A stretch of DNA of 27,688 nucleotides, taken from the NCBI GenBank assembly GCA_011763485.2, contig JAANSK020071131.1, positions 1 through 27,688 of the forward strand. Direction: 5' to 3'. The notes under the pieces are model-generated. The model saw only the letters and a list, made by a program, of their open reading frames with translations, did not search any database and was not told the DNA's origin. The position numbers and the translations under genes are program-made. Origin of the DNA: Isoetes engelmannii (taxonomy: Eukaryota > Streptophyta > Lycopodiopsida > Isoetales > Isoetaceae). This document shows positions 1 through 10,839 of the stretch, in pieces (the first letter of the stretch is position 1; each line of letters opens with the position of its first letter).

Positions 1-896
1 AGATTCTTTTGTTATATATAAGATTCTTTGGTATTTCTTGTGTGTATTTGCTCCGTTCTTCGCATAGGTTCATGACATTTTGCATGTGTTGTTTGTTTTT
101 CAAATAACCTATTGCTCCTAGAGGTCGTCTGAATATTGAGAATTTAAGTTGAAAGGCAAGTTCAGGGTTTCGATGTGGTAGAGGTCCATTTGCATATGAG
201 TCTCTTTGAATCCCTAGCAATGCCTACTTTGGCAAAATGTTCATGGATGCTTTTGCCTTGGTAGCATCATTAGTTGGGCCTGAATGAGTTCAACACTAAA
301 TGCTTGTTGCAACATACAAATGGATTCCATTTTTCATCATACATTGTGATGTAGCTTACATCCAAATACATGATTTTTCAGCATGTTGTGATGTAGTTTA
401 CATCCTGCAAGATATGATGTTGATGCAAGTGCGTCATCGGTCGTCCGACTGAAAAAATGAAGTCCAAGGACTCCAGTGACACTTTGACGTATTATTGAAC
501 TAAGGTAACCTACATTAAAGCATGGATTCTACAACATAACATTTGGCATCAACTCATAACATTGCAAGGATGTTGCAGATTTACACAATATATATTGCTT
601 TGAAGTTGCTATAAGGAATCATGTTATGTTATCAACCGAGGGTGTCAGTTCTACAAAATAAAGCATTGATTGTTATGAGGAAAACTTGAGAAGTTTCATA
701 AAAGATGCATTTCCCAGGCATTAAGGCTCTAACCTTATCACAATTATAACATAGCATTGTACTTATTAAAGCATATGATAATTTAGGGGCAATCTATAGT
801 GCTTGCACCTTGTTTATTATCATTTCTATGGGTTTTTTTGATGGTTTACGAGTTTCTTGCTAGGGCATTGGCCATGTTACCTTTCTATTTTTTTCT
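1..896. other. Unassigned AT-rich DNA
   Basis: No open frame of note, no RNA gene and no clear repeat was seen. A short phrase around 'tgtgatgtag-ttacatcc' occurs twice (about 345-365 and 389-405), which is a minor local duplication. I assign no function. Confidence 0.4.
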
Positions 897-1625
897 ATGT
901 TCTTCTCTTCTGCTAGCATATTCTGTAGTGGGGTTTGGATGTTTCGTTTAACATCACTATGCTGCATCTTACTTTTTGCGGTTTACTTCATTGCTTCCCT
1001 TATCCACGCCCTTATCCTCGTTGCCTTATACTTCATTCGTCTCCTTGTCGATATTGATTTGATTTTCCCTATCATATTTCTTTCTTATTGTCAATGAAAC
1101 TGACCTCGAACCACCTCCACCTTATCCTCGAACGTGACCTTATCCTCGTTTCATTCGTTCTCTCTTTCGTTTTCTCACGTCGCTCCGGCCTACTTTAAAC
1201 ACGACCTTGGCCTCATCCTCGATTGCAACCTTGTTTTTGTTTTAATCTTTAATATGTTTTTGCTCTTGAGCATTATAGGATTCAAAAAGAAGAGGTTACT
1301 TTTTGTTGCACTACTATTTTTTTCATTTCAATTTTTTGTGCAATTTGTTGACCTTATTATCTTTTATACATACTTTTCTAAAAGTAAGTTCATGATGTCG
1401 TCTTTTCTGATATGTGTGTCATTTTGCCTCACTCTAGGTGCATTTGTTCTAACATACAATTTGTCAAATAAATGGATTTATTGTACTCCTTTTTGTCTCT
1501 TGGGTTCCAGTTCCTCCCACTCTTGTTTGCCGTCTCGGCTCGACCTCATCCCTTGTCCTCATCCTCATTCATAAAAACTAGACATTGATATTGATTGATA
1601 TTGCAAGTGTTGACATTATTTCTCA
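897..1625. other. Pyrimidine-rich stretch, possibly containing a 5' LTR
   Basis: The + strand is strongly C/T-rich and repeats the phrase 'ccttatcctcg' in several diverged forms (about 1,010; 1,118; 1,137; 1,208; 1,545). Open frames here (66 and 146 codons) translate to Phe/Leu/Ser-rich hydrophobic strings that follow from base composition, so I do not call them genes. The stretch ends a few bases before a primer-binding-site-like motif and a copia gag remnant. Part of it could therefore be the 5' LTR of that element, but no matching 3' LTR is visible and the LTR start cannot be placed. Confidence 0.3.
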
Positions 1626-1628
1626 GAC

Positions 1629-2470
1629 TAGTATCAGAGCTATAAAATGCGTAGAAGATTTGGTGCAAGACTCTTAAGATCCATTGAAGTATTAAAGGCA
1701 TATTCAAGCTTTTAGATATGGAGGGAGAAAGTCAAAGATGTGTTGCATGTTGAAGATCTTTGGGGTCTTATTGAGCCTGCTGGTGATGTGAACATAAGGT
1801 CTATGATCAGGACCTTTAATGTTGTTGCAGAAGAAAGTTCCCTAGCAGTTGGTGAGCACACGGTTGAAGGAAAAGCTAGAGAAGTGATTGTAGTCTCTGG
1901 AGGGGAAGTGAGCAGTGAAGACAATGCAAAGTTGAAAGATGCTCAAGGTATAATTATGAGTAAGGTGAGCTCTAGTGTTGTTCTAAAATTAACGGAAATG
2001 CATCCTAGAGAAATGTAGACTTATATGCTACTAACATATAACTAGAAGACCTCATTACAGATTGATGTGCTTGAGAATGAGTTAAAGAGGTTGAAGCTCC
2101 TGGATAAGAGTACTGTCAATGAAATCTTTCAAACCTTTAACAACACCATTGCAGATCTAGAGGGTGCTAAGGTAATGTACACTCAGCCAACAACATGTTC
2201 TAGCTATGTCTAGGAGTGTAACAAGTCTTGGCAGTAAATCCATATTTATTGAGAATATTGCAAAGTCCAGGCTTGAAGGTGAAAGAATGTTGAATACTGA
2301 GATTGAACAAAGCAGGGTCGGGGAAGAAGAAGAAGAGACAAGCCAAATATTATTTTCTAAGGGCAAGAACATAGGAGTAAATTCGTCAAGGAGATAAGAT
2401 TAGGCCTTGTTTCAATTGCAATCAATATGGACATATTAAAATAACTTGTTATAATTGTGGGTCTTCTTAC
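1629..2470 (+). mobile_element. Broken Ty1/copia remnant (primer site plus gag)
   Basis: This is a fossil of a Ty1/copia LTR retrotransposon. At 1,629-1,641 the motif 'tagtatcagagct' closely matches the usual plant copia primer-binding site for initiator Met tRNA. The translated region then resembles copia Gag: 'DLWGLIEP' (about 1,756), 'AKLKDAQGIIM' (about 1,927), an EMWT-like block (about 1,995) and a conserved 'NEIFQTFNN' block (about 2,118). It ends with a zinc knuckle of the C-x2-C-x4-H-x4-C type (CFNCNQYGHIKITC, about 2,404-2,446). No protease, integrase or reverse transcriptase follows, so the element is truncated and has several breaks. It is probably old. The family call rests on the order of gag motifs plus the primer site. 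Confidence 0.65.
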
Positions 2471-2519
2471 TTTGATGGATTTGGTTTGAAAATATAAAGA
2501 AAGCAGGATGTAATAGGGA

Positions 2520-2800
2520 AGTTTGATGGCTGGGCTCCTTGTGTCTAGCTGCTTCCCGCTGATTGCCACAAGATTTATCAACAAGAGGTGAGACCAGTTA
2601 AGATTGCTGACTAGGGATTTTCAGGGCAGGAGGACGCTTATACATTTTGAACCAGATTTTTGAGAGGAAGTCTGGTGGCTGGGCTCTGTGTCTAGTTGCT
2701 TCAAGTTGATTGCTACAGGTCCCGACAATGCAGCATCTTCTTTTGCCTCTTACTATCTGGGCAGGAGGAAGCCTTTACATCTTGAACCGGATTTCTTGAT
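2520..2800. repeat. Diverged direct duplication, two copies about 135-150 bp apart
   Basis: Two phrases recur in the same order. 'tggctgggctc...tgtgtctag.tgcttc' is found near 2,527 and again near 2,679. 'gggcaggagga.gc.t.tacat.ttgaacc.gattt' is found near 2,624 and again near 2,759. The copies differ by substitutions and small indels, so the duplication is not recent. It follows the copia gag remnant but does not look like pol. An open frame of 73 codons at 2,688-2,909 overlaps the second copy; I do not recognise it. Confidence 0.55.
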
Positions 2801-2910
2801 ACAAATTGCAGCTTTATATATTTCTGGCCTATTTCCAGCATTATTGAGGATTTATGTGGTTCTGCCAGATGATATGAATCATTCAGGGGCCTTCAGGGCT
2901 TGTCCTTAGT

Positions 2911-3560
2911 ATCATCATGTACTTTCAGCTTACCGTGTGCGAAGATTCATGAGATCTTCACGTATATCAGCTTCAAGAGCAATCCATAATACATAGAGAA
3001 TGAAGATGTTGAGATAACTCCTGTAGTAATTCTCTATTAACATCAATCATTGTACTTCTTTATTTATATAATATAATTTAAAAAAATAAATAAATAACAA
3101 TCAAGAATTTATGGCTTGCAACCTATTTACTAAGTTCACTTTTTTTTTTTTCTTTTTTTTTTTGTAATGAAGCACAAAGTGCACCGAAAGAAAAACTTTT
3201 TTTTTTAGCTACAGATGACTAATTTTTAGTTCCAATAAGTGATGCAATAGTGCAGTAACAACTCTTGATCTTGATTTCTTTGCATTACTAAATGGAAAGA
3301 AACACTCCAAAAGTTTAGCAATTGCTTATTAATAACCAACGTAAGACTGTCGGCAACCCTTTTCTCCTAATTTTACAGCTTAGGTACACGAAATTTAACT
3401 AGACTATATGCTCATTGCTTGCAAATGCATTGGACAGATCTTACCAAAGTCGGATTTTCACTTAATTGACATTGACATCATACATCAATTTTTTAGTAGT
3501 CTTGGGCATAGGATAATTTTCATATATTAGATAGTATTTTGATGATTTTACCCCAAAATT
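2911..3560. other. Unassigned AT-rich DNA with poly-T tracts
   Basis: This is low-complexity AT-rich sequence with long T tracts near 3,139-3,165 and 3,197-3,207. No coding or RNA feature was seen. Confidence 0.4.
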
Positions 3561-4180
3561 TTGAGGATCTGGGAGCAAGGAAGATCAAACTCAGCATCAA
3601 AGCATCAGTCTGGTCAATCTTCAGTGTTTTCTAGTCGAATCTTGCGCAAAGCCCTTCGAAAAAACTCTGTGGCAAATTTCCCATTTTCAAGAATCCCTTG
3701 TTTTGGCTTGTTCTTGGCAAATCTAGCTTGTTTGTTTGTTTTTTAGCTCTTATCAGGTTTCGTGGTGTAAGCGAGGACAAACTGGGGCCATAGAGTCATG
3801 ATTAGAGCAACAAATCCGCCAAAAATGCCGGATCTTGAACTGAATCTTTAGGGTTCAAGTTTTTTCTACGTGGGATATATCCCACAGACTTACACAAAAA
3901 AATCAGCCATGAATATACAAGGAATAGTCCAAGTGGACTTGTAATTAAACGTGCTCCTCCCACGTGGGATGCGGCCAGTTGCCGCCCCACACGCCTCGAG
4001 GACCACGTTGCAAGGTGGGATTGGAGGGGAAAAAAATGGATAGGCCCCGGGGGGGGGTGGTAGATAGGAAAACCTTTTTTATTTTCTTGCAATTGGCACG
4101 ATTCCCAAGAAATGACTTTTGAAGGTCAAAACAAGGTCCTTTTGAAAAAAATTCAATTTCACGTGCCATGTTTTTTTGTG
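3561..4180. other. Unassigned region with a GC-richer patch and a 16-bp palindrome
   Basis: A perfect 16-bp palindrome (GTGGGATATATCCCAC) lies at 3,870-3,885. A GC-rich patch at about 3,950-4,060 includes CACGTGG and a C4G9 run (4,045-4,057). CACGTG is the core of the plant G-box, but one hexamer without a gene beside it is weak evidence. The open frames (61, 74 and 96 codons) overlap on opposite strands, have no recognisable domain and are not called as genes. Confidence 0.35.
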
Positions 4181-4184
4181 TTCT

Positions 4185-4560
4185 TCATGATGGAAAAATA
4201 CATTTTGGGAAATGAGCACTTTGACTTTTTAGTCGAATCAAGGGTTGAATTTTGATGAGTTGGCAAAAAAGAAGAATGATTTGGCATGGGGGTGGTGACA
4301 TGGCATGTATGAATGGTGATGTGGCAGGTGAAGTGGCAAGAGCATTTTCCTTAGTTAAAATTCTTTGTGAGATGGAGAGAATGTGGATGACACGTTTGCA
4401 TTGAAGATGATGACATGTAATGGTGATGTGGACTTGTTCCATGGTGAGGTGGATCATGAAGTGTGTAAATGGCAAGTGCACTTCAAAACATGTTGCTTTT
4501 GGAGAGAGAACATGGTAAAAGACATTTAAGAGAGCCAATTTTGATGGAATATTTTCATTT
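4185..4560. repeat. Degenerate purine-rich repeats of the 'gatgtggca' type
   Basis: Diverged forms of 'ggtgatgtggcaggtgaagtggca' recur between about 4,270 and 4,460. This looks like an old, decayed simple repeat. A 117-codon frame on the - strand passes through it but has no family resemblance and reflects the repeat composition. Confidence 0.4.
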
Positions 4561-4980
4561 TCGATGAAATTGAATGATGGTATGTATGAGATATTTTGAC
4601 TAGGAAAAATGCTTTGGCCATTTTGGGGTTTGGATCATGGAAAAAGCATATGAGAAATGTGAAATTGGATGTATGGGAGGTAGCAACATGATAATAGGAA
4701 TTCTAACCAATGTATATCAAGCCAAATAATCATGGTTGTAGCCAAGTACCTTTTAATGTGATGGGTCTTCCAAACTTTGACTTGATCTTCAAGCTTCAAT
4801 TCAGGCCTTCTTGAGTGTTCATAATTTGATCCATAACCTCCCTTGTGATGCCTATATGATGCTCAAATAAGTTTCCTCACTTAGGTCTTCATGCTTGATG
4901 TGTTTCAAAGGTCTTCAAAGATGCATAGGTCTTCAATGCTTGATCAATGCCCATATATTCCTAGCTCATGCACAAGCAAG
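4561..4980. other. Unassigned DNA
   Basis: This is AT-rich sequence in which 'ggtcttca' and 'cttcaagctt' phrases recur between about 4,765 and 4,935. No gene is supported. Confidence 0.35.
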
Positions 4981-5572
4981 GGAGCTTAAATATCATTTTT
5001 GTAAACAATGCAAGTGTCAAGCTCTTTTATGCTGCCAAAATGTGGTAGCAGCTGCTAAGATCCTAAAAAGGAAGTTCGGAGTTGATGATGAAGATACCAG
5101 CTCTTCTCACATGGTAGCGAGCCTGAGAGGAAGATTTAATTAGTTAGATAGTTAGGATGGCATGACTTTAAATCATTCCTTTGTATTTGTCTTTGTAACA
5201 ACAGGTGAGGAGTTGGAGGGCCAAAGTTATGCCCAAGAACTTGCTGAAGTATTTGTCGGCCACTGGTGAACATGCTACATCAGAAGATGCTAGTAAATTG
5301 CCAAACTGCTATAAGTAATAGGATCATAGTCTTCATTCTTGTCTTCTTCTTAAATAGTTTTGATTTTTTGTCTGCTTTACTTAGTTATTATTCTTAGCAT
5401 TGTTTTCTGTTTCTTTTTTTTTTCTCTTTATGGCTCAGGTACAAGCACTGGGTGGGATTGCCCCTGAAACAGCTGAGATTGTCCCTCAAGCTAGTTTTCA
5501 AGCAGAAGTTTCTTCTCCAGACAACAAGGCTGAGAATGCACTGACGCTTGCAGAGTCATATATGCAGTAAAG
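4981..5572 (+). other. Exon-like open stretches of an unrecognised gene or gene fragment
   Basis: Three open stretches have coding-like composition. The first (about 5,020-5,140) reads AAAKILKRKFGVDDEDTSSS. The second (about 5,206-5,318) follows an acceptor-like 'acaacag' and reads VRSWRAKVMPKNLLKYLSAT before a stop. The third (5,439-5,570) follows a T-rich tract and 'ctcag' and reads VQALGGIAPETAEIVPQASF before a TAA. I could not join them with consistent splice phases, and I recognise no family. They may be remains of a gene, a captured gene fragment in a transposon, or chance. Confidence 0.25.
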
Positions 5573-5739
5573 GTTTAAGGAAAAAAATAGTTGTATCTTT
5601 AGACTGCTGAAACTTCTGACAGTTTATGATGACTGAACAAATAACTGCTAACGAAAAAAATGATGACTACTAACAAATGACTGCCGAGAGGATGCAACTT
5701 TGTGTGTTAAACGTCCTCGGTTTTTGTATTTGGCTCATT

Positions 5740-6345
5740 CTTTATCGCAGTTGACTAAATCAATACATATATATCGCCAACTAAATCAATACATACACAC
5801 CTTGTAGCTGGTTCAGCAGTTGAATGGTTCGATGGTTACTAGTATAGAAGTTCGATGATTTAATTATAGTTAAATGGTTCATATAATTCAATAGTACAAT
5901 GGTTTGAATAATTCAATAGTACAATACTACAATGATATGATATTTCAATAGTACAATGGTTCCTAGTTCGTCAGTATAATGGTTCAATGATCAATAGTCC
6001 ATTAGTGCAACTCCAATGGTCCATCAATGCAACTCCATTAGTCAAGGTCAAGATCAAGGCCAACTGTTGACTATTAACCATTGACTATTGGTCTATTGCT
6101 TATTGACAATTGACCTATGAGTATTTATCTTATACCAATAGTTATAGGTCAATAGTCAATCTATTCATTATTGATCCAACTCCATTAGTCATAGTTCAAG
6201 TTCAAAGTTTATTAACTATTGACTATTGACTATGAGTAGTCTATTGAATACTGACGATTGACAATGACTATTGACTATTGGTCTTACGTCAATAAATTGG
6301 TCAATAGTCAATACTTCTTCAATAGTGCAAGTCAATAGTCAAATA
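5740..6345. repeat. Degenerate CAATAG / TATTGAC repeat tract
   Basis: A short direct repeat ('aactaaatcaatacata', twice, 27 bp apart, from about 5,753) leads into many diverged copies of 'caatagtacaatggttc' (about 5,820-5,990). These are followed by 'tattgactattgg' and 'caatagtcaatag' phrases (about 6,060-6,330). Because 'caatagtcaatag' is the reverse complement of 'ctattgactattg', both orientations are present and hairpins could form. No coding frame crosses it. Confidence 0.6.
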
Positions 6346-6589
6346 CCGGCTTTGAAATTATGGTTTAGGGTTTTAGGTTGATTGTAAAGAAAATGGTTTG
6401 AGATTACTTAACATTTATTGATCAAAGTTACATTTAAAAAAGATTGAATGTATTTGGATCGAATGAAAGAATGTTGCATCGTAAAAAGAATGGTAAATGA
6501 TTACATGACAAAGAATAGTCAATGATTACATTATCAAGAATGGTCAATAGTCAATCTTTTGGAGTTTTTGATGACGTGGCTATTGATTT

Positions 6590-6945
6590 GCCATTTAACT
6601 TGCTTGTTGACTTGTTTATTGACTTGAATGCTGACTTGATTGCTAACTTGCATGTTGGCTTGCTTGGTGACTTGGTTGTTGATTGCTAACTTGCATGTTG
6701 GCTTGCTTGGTGACTTGGTTGTTGACTTGCCTTCTGACTTGTTTGATGACTTGTCTGCTGACTTGTCTATTCTCTTCCCTCCTGACTTGCATGTTGCCTT
6801 GCGTACTGACTTGCCTGCTGGCTTGGTTGTTGCCTTGCCAGCTAACTTGGCTGCTGACTTACACGCTGACTCGTCTGCTAACTTTATCTGCCGACTTGCC
6901 TGCAAACTTGGCTGCTCACTTACCTGCTGACTTCGTTGTTGTATT
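6590..6945. repeat. 12-bp-period minisatellite ('tgctgacttgct' type)
   Basis: About 29 diverged 12-bp units of the pattern 'N-ttg-ctg-acttg' run head to tail. A perfect 43-bp internal duplication (units starting at 6,638 and 6,681) is out of phase with the 12-bp period. As a result the same peptide (MLTCMLACLVTWLL) appears in two + strand frames. On the - strand one frame stays open for 123 codons and reads as a K-S/P-x-x periodic, basic, H1-like string (for example KSAAKLAGKATTKPAGKS). The 4-residue period follows from the 12-bp unit, so I treat the open frames as by-products of the repeat. Confidence 0.75.
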
Positions 6946-7089
6946 GTTGTTACTAAACAACATCACATTGGGCTAGTATGTTTAACTTCTATGGAGATCA
7001 TCACCAATTGAAACATATTAGATCCTAGATCTTTCATGTCAAAATTGCATGACACAACCAAGTGGTTGTAAACATTGCAATCAGGTTCA

Positions 7090-8690
7090 TATTCAAGTAG
7101 TTCATACATATTCAAGTAGTTCATACCTGCTATCTTCCACCAATGTATAAAATTTTCTTGTTACAACCACCTCCCTGTCCCCAAGGATCTTTGTAAGCCT
7201 TCTCAATAACATGCTTAGGTACAATGTATTTCAATATGTAGAAGTTAACCCTTCTGGAGCAACCACATCAAAGTTTTCCCCTACATCTATGATATTAGAT
7301 TTCCATTCAGCACCCCCTCCTAGACTGGACCATTCACAAGTGCTTCATTTTCTTGACTTCCTCTTCACTATTGTTCAATTGGTCTTGTACACCAGCTTCA
7401 CTATTGTTTTTGGTACCAAAATCGTCCCACCAATGCCATCAGCTTCTTGATGATTCAAGAACCTAAAAAAATGAAAAATTACATGGCTTAGTTTCTACAC
7501 AAAAGAAAACAAGTAACACAAATCACTCACCCTATCAAACGTATTCTAGTCTACTAAATACCCTGCAGCCGTGTTTAATTCTTTAGGACACATTGGTAAC
7601 TTAGTTGGGCCATAAGTACTACATTTCATGATCATGCATTCACAATTGTACCACTCATCTGCAATGTCCTTGGAACATACAAGTGACCTCCACATCACAC
7701 TTGATGATTTATAAGTCATTAAGTTTGCTTTACAGTTTGGTCTAGGTCCACAAACAGCACATCAGCACATGTACACTTACATTCATTACCATAAATCTTA
7801 GAATTCAACCTCATCTTGTTCAATGCATGTCTAATATAATCCAATCTCATATCATACACACAACAACAAGTTTCCCTATCCTTTACTTTTTGAACAAATG
7901 GAGGCTTAAGAGCAAGGAAACCAACAGCATAAAAAGTAAACTGGTAAACCAACAGCAGAATTTTTTGTATTATAAACAATTGAAATAATAATTTTAAAAC
8001 AAAAGGATCAATTTCAATTTCCTTTAAAAAGTGAAGAGCATGCAGTATCTTGTTCCCTTTGCCAAGCTTAATGTTAATTACATGTTTCTTGCATGGTGAA
8101 AGGTCCAAAAATCTATTAGTAGTTTTTGCTGCTTTCTTGATAGTTTATCAGATCTGGTTTTTCTTTTGAACATTGACCATGGGCCATCACTAATTTCAAC
8201 TCTTTTTCTCCTCTGTACAACAATTGTCACATATCTTCTATGCAAGCTTAAGCACTTAGAAGTTCAAGGCAGTGCCAAGGACAATATCATACACCATGGC
8301 TGAGGTCCTTGCTGTAATAACATCTGTAGATCTGGCATGCTTATGGTTGGCAAGAGAATTCCTCATATTGTTAACATTTTTGCTCATTGTGTCTACTTCT
8401 TTCAATTTAAGCATTTCAAACTCTGGTAACAACTTAGCAGCACCTTGAAGAACCTCTTTTCTATCTTTTTTGTAACTTCCTTACATACCTCATTATCATG
8501 CTTTGCAATCAGCTTTGACATTTGCTATTTTCTTCTTTTGCTCAGACCACTCTCTTCACTTCACTTTTCTCTTCCTTTGCGGTAGCTCCCTTGCTCTCTT
8601 TCTTGCTCTTTGCTTGGCTCAAAAGACTATTGCAAGTGATGATCTTGGGGACTACGATCTTCTTCTGTACATTACACCTCAAACCAATTA
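7090..8690 (-). pseudogene. Decayed transposon-like coding fragment, Cys-rich, family not placed
   Basis: Reading the - strand downward in coordinate, scattered pieces of one coding region can be seen. They are a charged, coiled-coil-like start (about 8,480-8,300), MVYDIVLGTALN (about 8,300), KHVINIKLGKGNK (about 8,090), a cysteine block KDRETCCCVYDMRLDYI (about 7,890-7,840), ECKCTCADVLF (about 7,785), DEWYNCECM (about 7,655) and CSTYGPTKLPMCPKELN (about 7,630-7,580). The longest open piece is 129 codons (7,719-8,108). The order of Cys-rich motifs resembles long, repetitive 'hypothetical proteins' that I associate with transposon-derived families, but I cannot name the superfamily. It is spread over more than one frame and is clearly not functional here. 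No terminal repeats were identified. Confidence 0.45.
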
Positions 8691-9480
8691 GTGAGTGAGT
8701 AATGACATAATATAGCTAAAGTAAGATGTTAAATAATACCAATATGCCTTTGAGATTCAAAGTTGTCCTCTTCAATCATGAAATCCTCTGCAAAATCAGC
8801 ATTCCTACCATCGTAGGAAAACGAATTTGGTTCCTCCACACCTTCTGCAATATAAACAAATCAAGCACATATAGCAAGTTATGAAAGAAAATTAAAATCC
8901 AATGATATGTTGAGAAGAATGATTACCAGGCATGCTTTCTTGGAATGTCTTACACCCTTAGATATGCCCTCAAAAATATCTATTGGCAACAAGAAAGCAA
9001 GCTAGATTAGCCTCCTAACATACCAATTTCACGATTTTATATTAGCCATTGCATTACATTCGCAAATGCATCGAAGTTCAAGCATATCAAACGTCTCTTA
9101 AGTTTATACATAATGCTCAAAAATGTGATTACCAGCACAAAATTGCTTACTTTGTGAGAGCATTCTTTGGAGCCACTGCATCTCGTAAGTTGTATTGCTG
9201 GTAAAATATGTTGACAATCCTAAGAGGAAACAAAATTGTAGTGATTTCAAAGAGTTTTCTCATATGATCAAGCTTGCATCGATTTCATCTCTAGCTGTAA
9301 TTGAAAAGCATCATAACTTTGTGCTGATATTGACTCTATGATCCCAAAGAATATGTTGTGATATGATACATTTCATAGAGAAATGTGCAAGCTACTGAGC
9401 ATTATCGGTAAGTAAATAATATGAAAGAAATGTTTATCTAACAGAGATAGCTATGCATGTGCAAGGTTATCAACACTTCG
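8691..9480. other. Unassigned AT-rich DNA
   Basis: No open frame with recognisable content, RNA gene or repeat was seen. Confidence 0.4.
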
Positions 9481-9499
9481 AGAAAAGAAAGCATGCACC

Positions 9500-9720
9500 A
9501 TGTGCATAATGGGATGATCTATAAAAATGGAGTTGTCTTCGATATGCAATCCTGTTTATGTCACATTTTTTACTACTAAGTAAGCAATCCTGCAATCGAA
9601 AAGAGAGGCGTGACAATGGAAGGATCATATAAGGTAGTAAGTTCTGTTGTGACTTTACCTGGAGAATATGTAAAGGCTGAAGCTGGGAGAAAATACCATC
9701 ATCCAATAAAACGCATGCCA
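9500..9720 (-). other. Candidate short exons flanking a 69-bp intron
   Basis: On the - strand a good donor (CTCCAG|GTAAAG, exon end 9,659) is followed 69 bp later by a pyrimidine-rich acceptor (CTCTTTTCGATTGCAG, exon start 9,589). The acceptor is nearly the same as the one predicted at 10,600, which suggests either the same transcript or an old local duplication. The preceding open piece reads MACVLLDDGIFSQLQPLHIL. I recognise no protein, and membership of the SHIPPO transcript is speculative. Confidence 0.2.
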
Positions 9721-9721
9721 T

Positions 9722-10390
9722 GATGACAAAATGTTATGAAGTTAGTTCATAAAAAGGCATCTTAAATTGGCCAAACTAGCGTCAATAACCCAGTCAAACG
9801 GACTAGTATATCTAGAACTGTAACCTCTTTCAACAAAGATAGATATAAAGATGTACGATGGTTTTTTTAATGCTTAAAAGAATGTCCATTATATCAATGT
9901 GGGTTGGCAAAGTTTTTGTACTTAGAAGGGTTTCTTGCCCTACCTCTCGTGATACTAAAGGAATGCATGCATAGACTAAAGGGACCACTTAAGCCAACAA
10001 AGGTAGCATTGTCCTAAGCTTCTATCTGGTGGCAAAGACCTAACCATTCTTCCATCCATATCATGCATCCTCACCAACTTGCTCAATGCTTACACGAAAT
10101 CATATATTCTCAAATGCATAAAACGAATGCCTCTTATCATATAGTGTTTCAAAATCCACCTGCTACCTTTTTTTGTATTTCATAGAAAGTGTCAACAACT
10201 GAAAACAACGGCGTCGCGATATTCAAAGCTTCCTCTATATAATGTTACGTTATATGTGGATACTAACTCTTATGATCCTTACGCATCGGGCAGATCTGCC
10301 ACTCCCAACCCGACTAAAAATTAGTAAACATAAACAGCAATAAAAATATGGCAGACCACTGAGCTTATGTGCCTAGTAAAAAACATCTTA
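9722..10390. other. Unassigned AT-rich DNA
   Basis: No supported gene. This lies 3' of the SHIPPO gene and could be downstream transcribed or intergenic sequence. I did not find a convincing polyadenylation signal on the - strand. Confidence 0.35.
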
Positions 10391-10822
10391 CATAGTTTAT
10401 GCATCAGCCGGCCATATGAGGAAATCCTGAAAGAAAGAACGATCTCTTTCAAGCCACCTACAACATTAATTGGATAAGAAAGACATCCATGGTTTACTGG
10501 CAATCAACCAGTTTTCAAAGTAACCAGTGAACCTTCAAAGCTGGAGTTATCTTTCATATGTAGTCCCACTTGTGGTTCATTGTCGAGTATTAAGAGACCC
10601 TGCAACGAAAAGAGTAGTGAGATAATGAAAATGCACTCTTGAATTTGAATCCATTTTCCAGAAGTGCTCTCAGATTCTGAACTCTTATGCTAAAATAAAA
10701 AATTGTGACAACTAGACCTATGGTTTAGTAACCTTGTTACTTCAACAGAACAGACTTCAGAATTAGCAGCATGGCTGAGTAACTAGACATTTGCTAGAGT
10801 TCCAGATGAATAAGACGTTTAC
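10391..10822 (-). other. Candidate spliced 3' end of the SHIPPO gene
   Basis: Just after the stop codon (10,840-10,842) the - strand has a good donor, CAAAG|GTAAAC (exon end 10,822). A strong acceptor CTCTTTTCGTTGCAG follows (exon start 10,599), giving a 222-bp intron. The next candidate exon, 10,498-10,599, ends at CCA|GTAAAC, and a further acceptor TTCTTTCTTTCAG begins another at 10,426. That one may end at the donor TAT|GTAAGA (exon end 10,391). A weaker donor, GAA|GTATAA, overlaps the stop codon itself. If used, it would join in frame to 31 new codons starting GLLILDNEPQVG and ending at a TGA. These are splice-signal readings only; transcripts would be needed to confirm them. Confidence 0.3.
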
Positions 10823-10839
10823 CTTTGCTGCTATGTTAA

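Noticed and set aside
1134-1574. 146-codon membrane-like protein on the + strand
   Set aside because: The Phe/Leu/Ser-rich translation follows from the pyrimidine-rich DNA. There is no domain, and the region may be part of an LTR.
3802-4169. Overlapping 96- and 74-codon frames on the - strand
   Set aside because: They have no recognisable domain, overlap in different frames, and sit in a GC-richer, low-complexity patch.
6534-6930. Lysine-rich and Leu/Thr-rich proteins from the 12-bp array
   Set aside because: Long open frames on both strands are expected from a 12-bp repeat without stops, and a 43-bp duplication shifts the frame.
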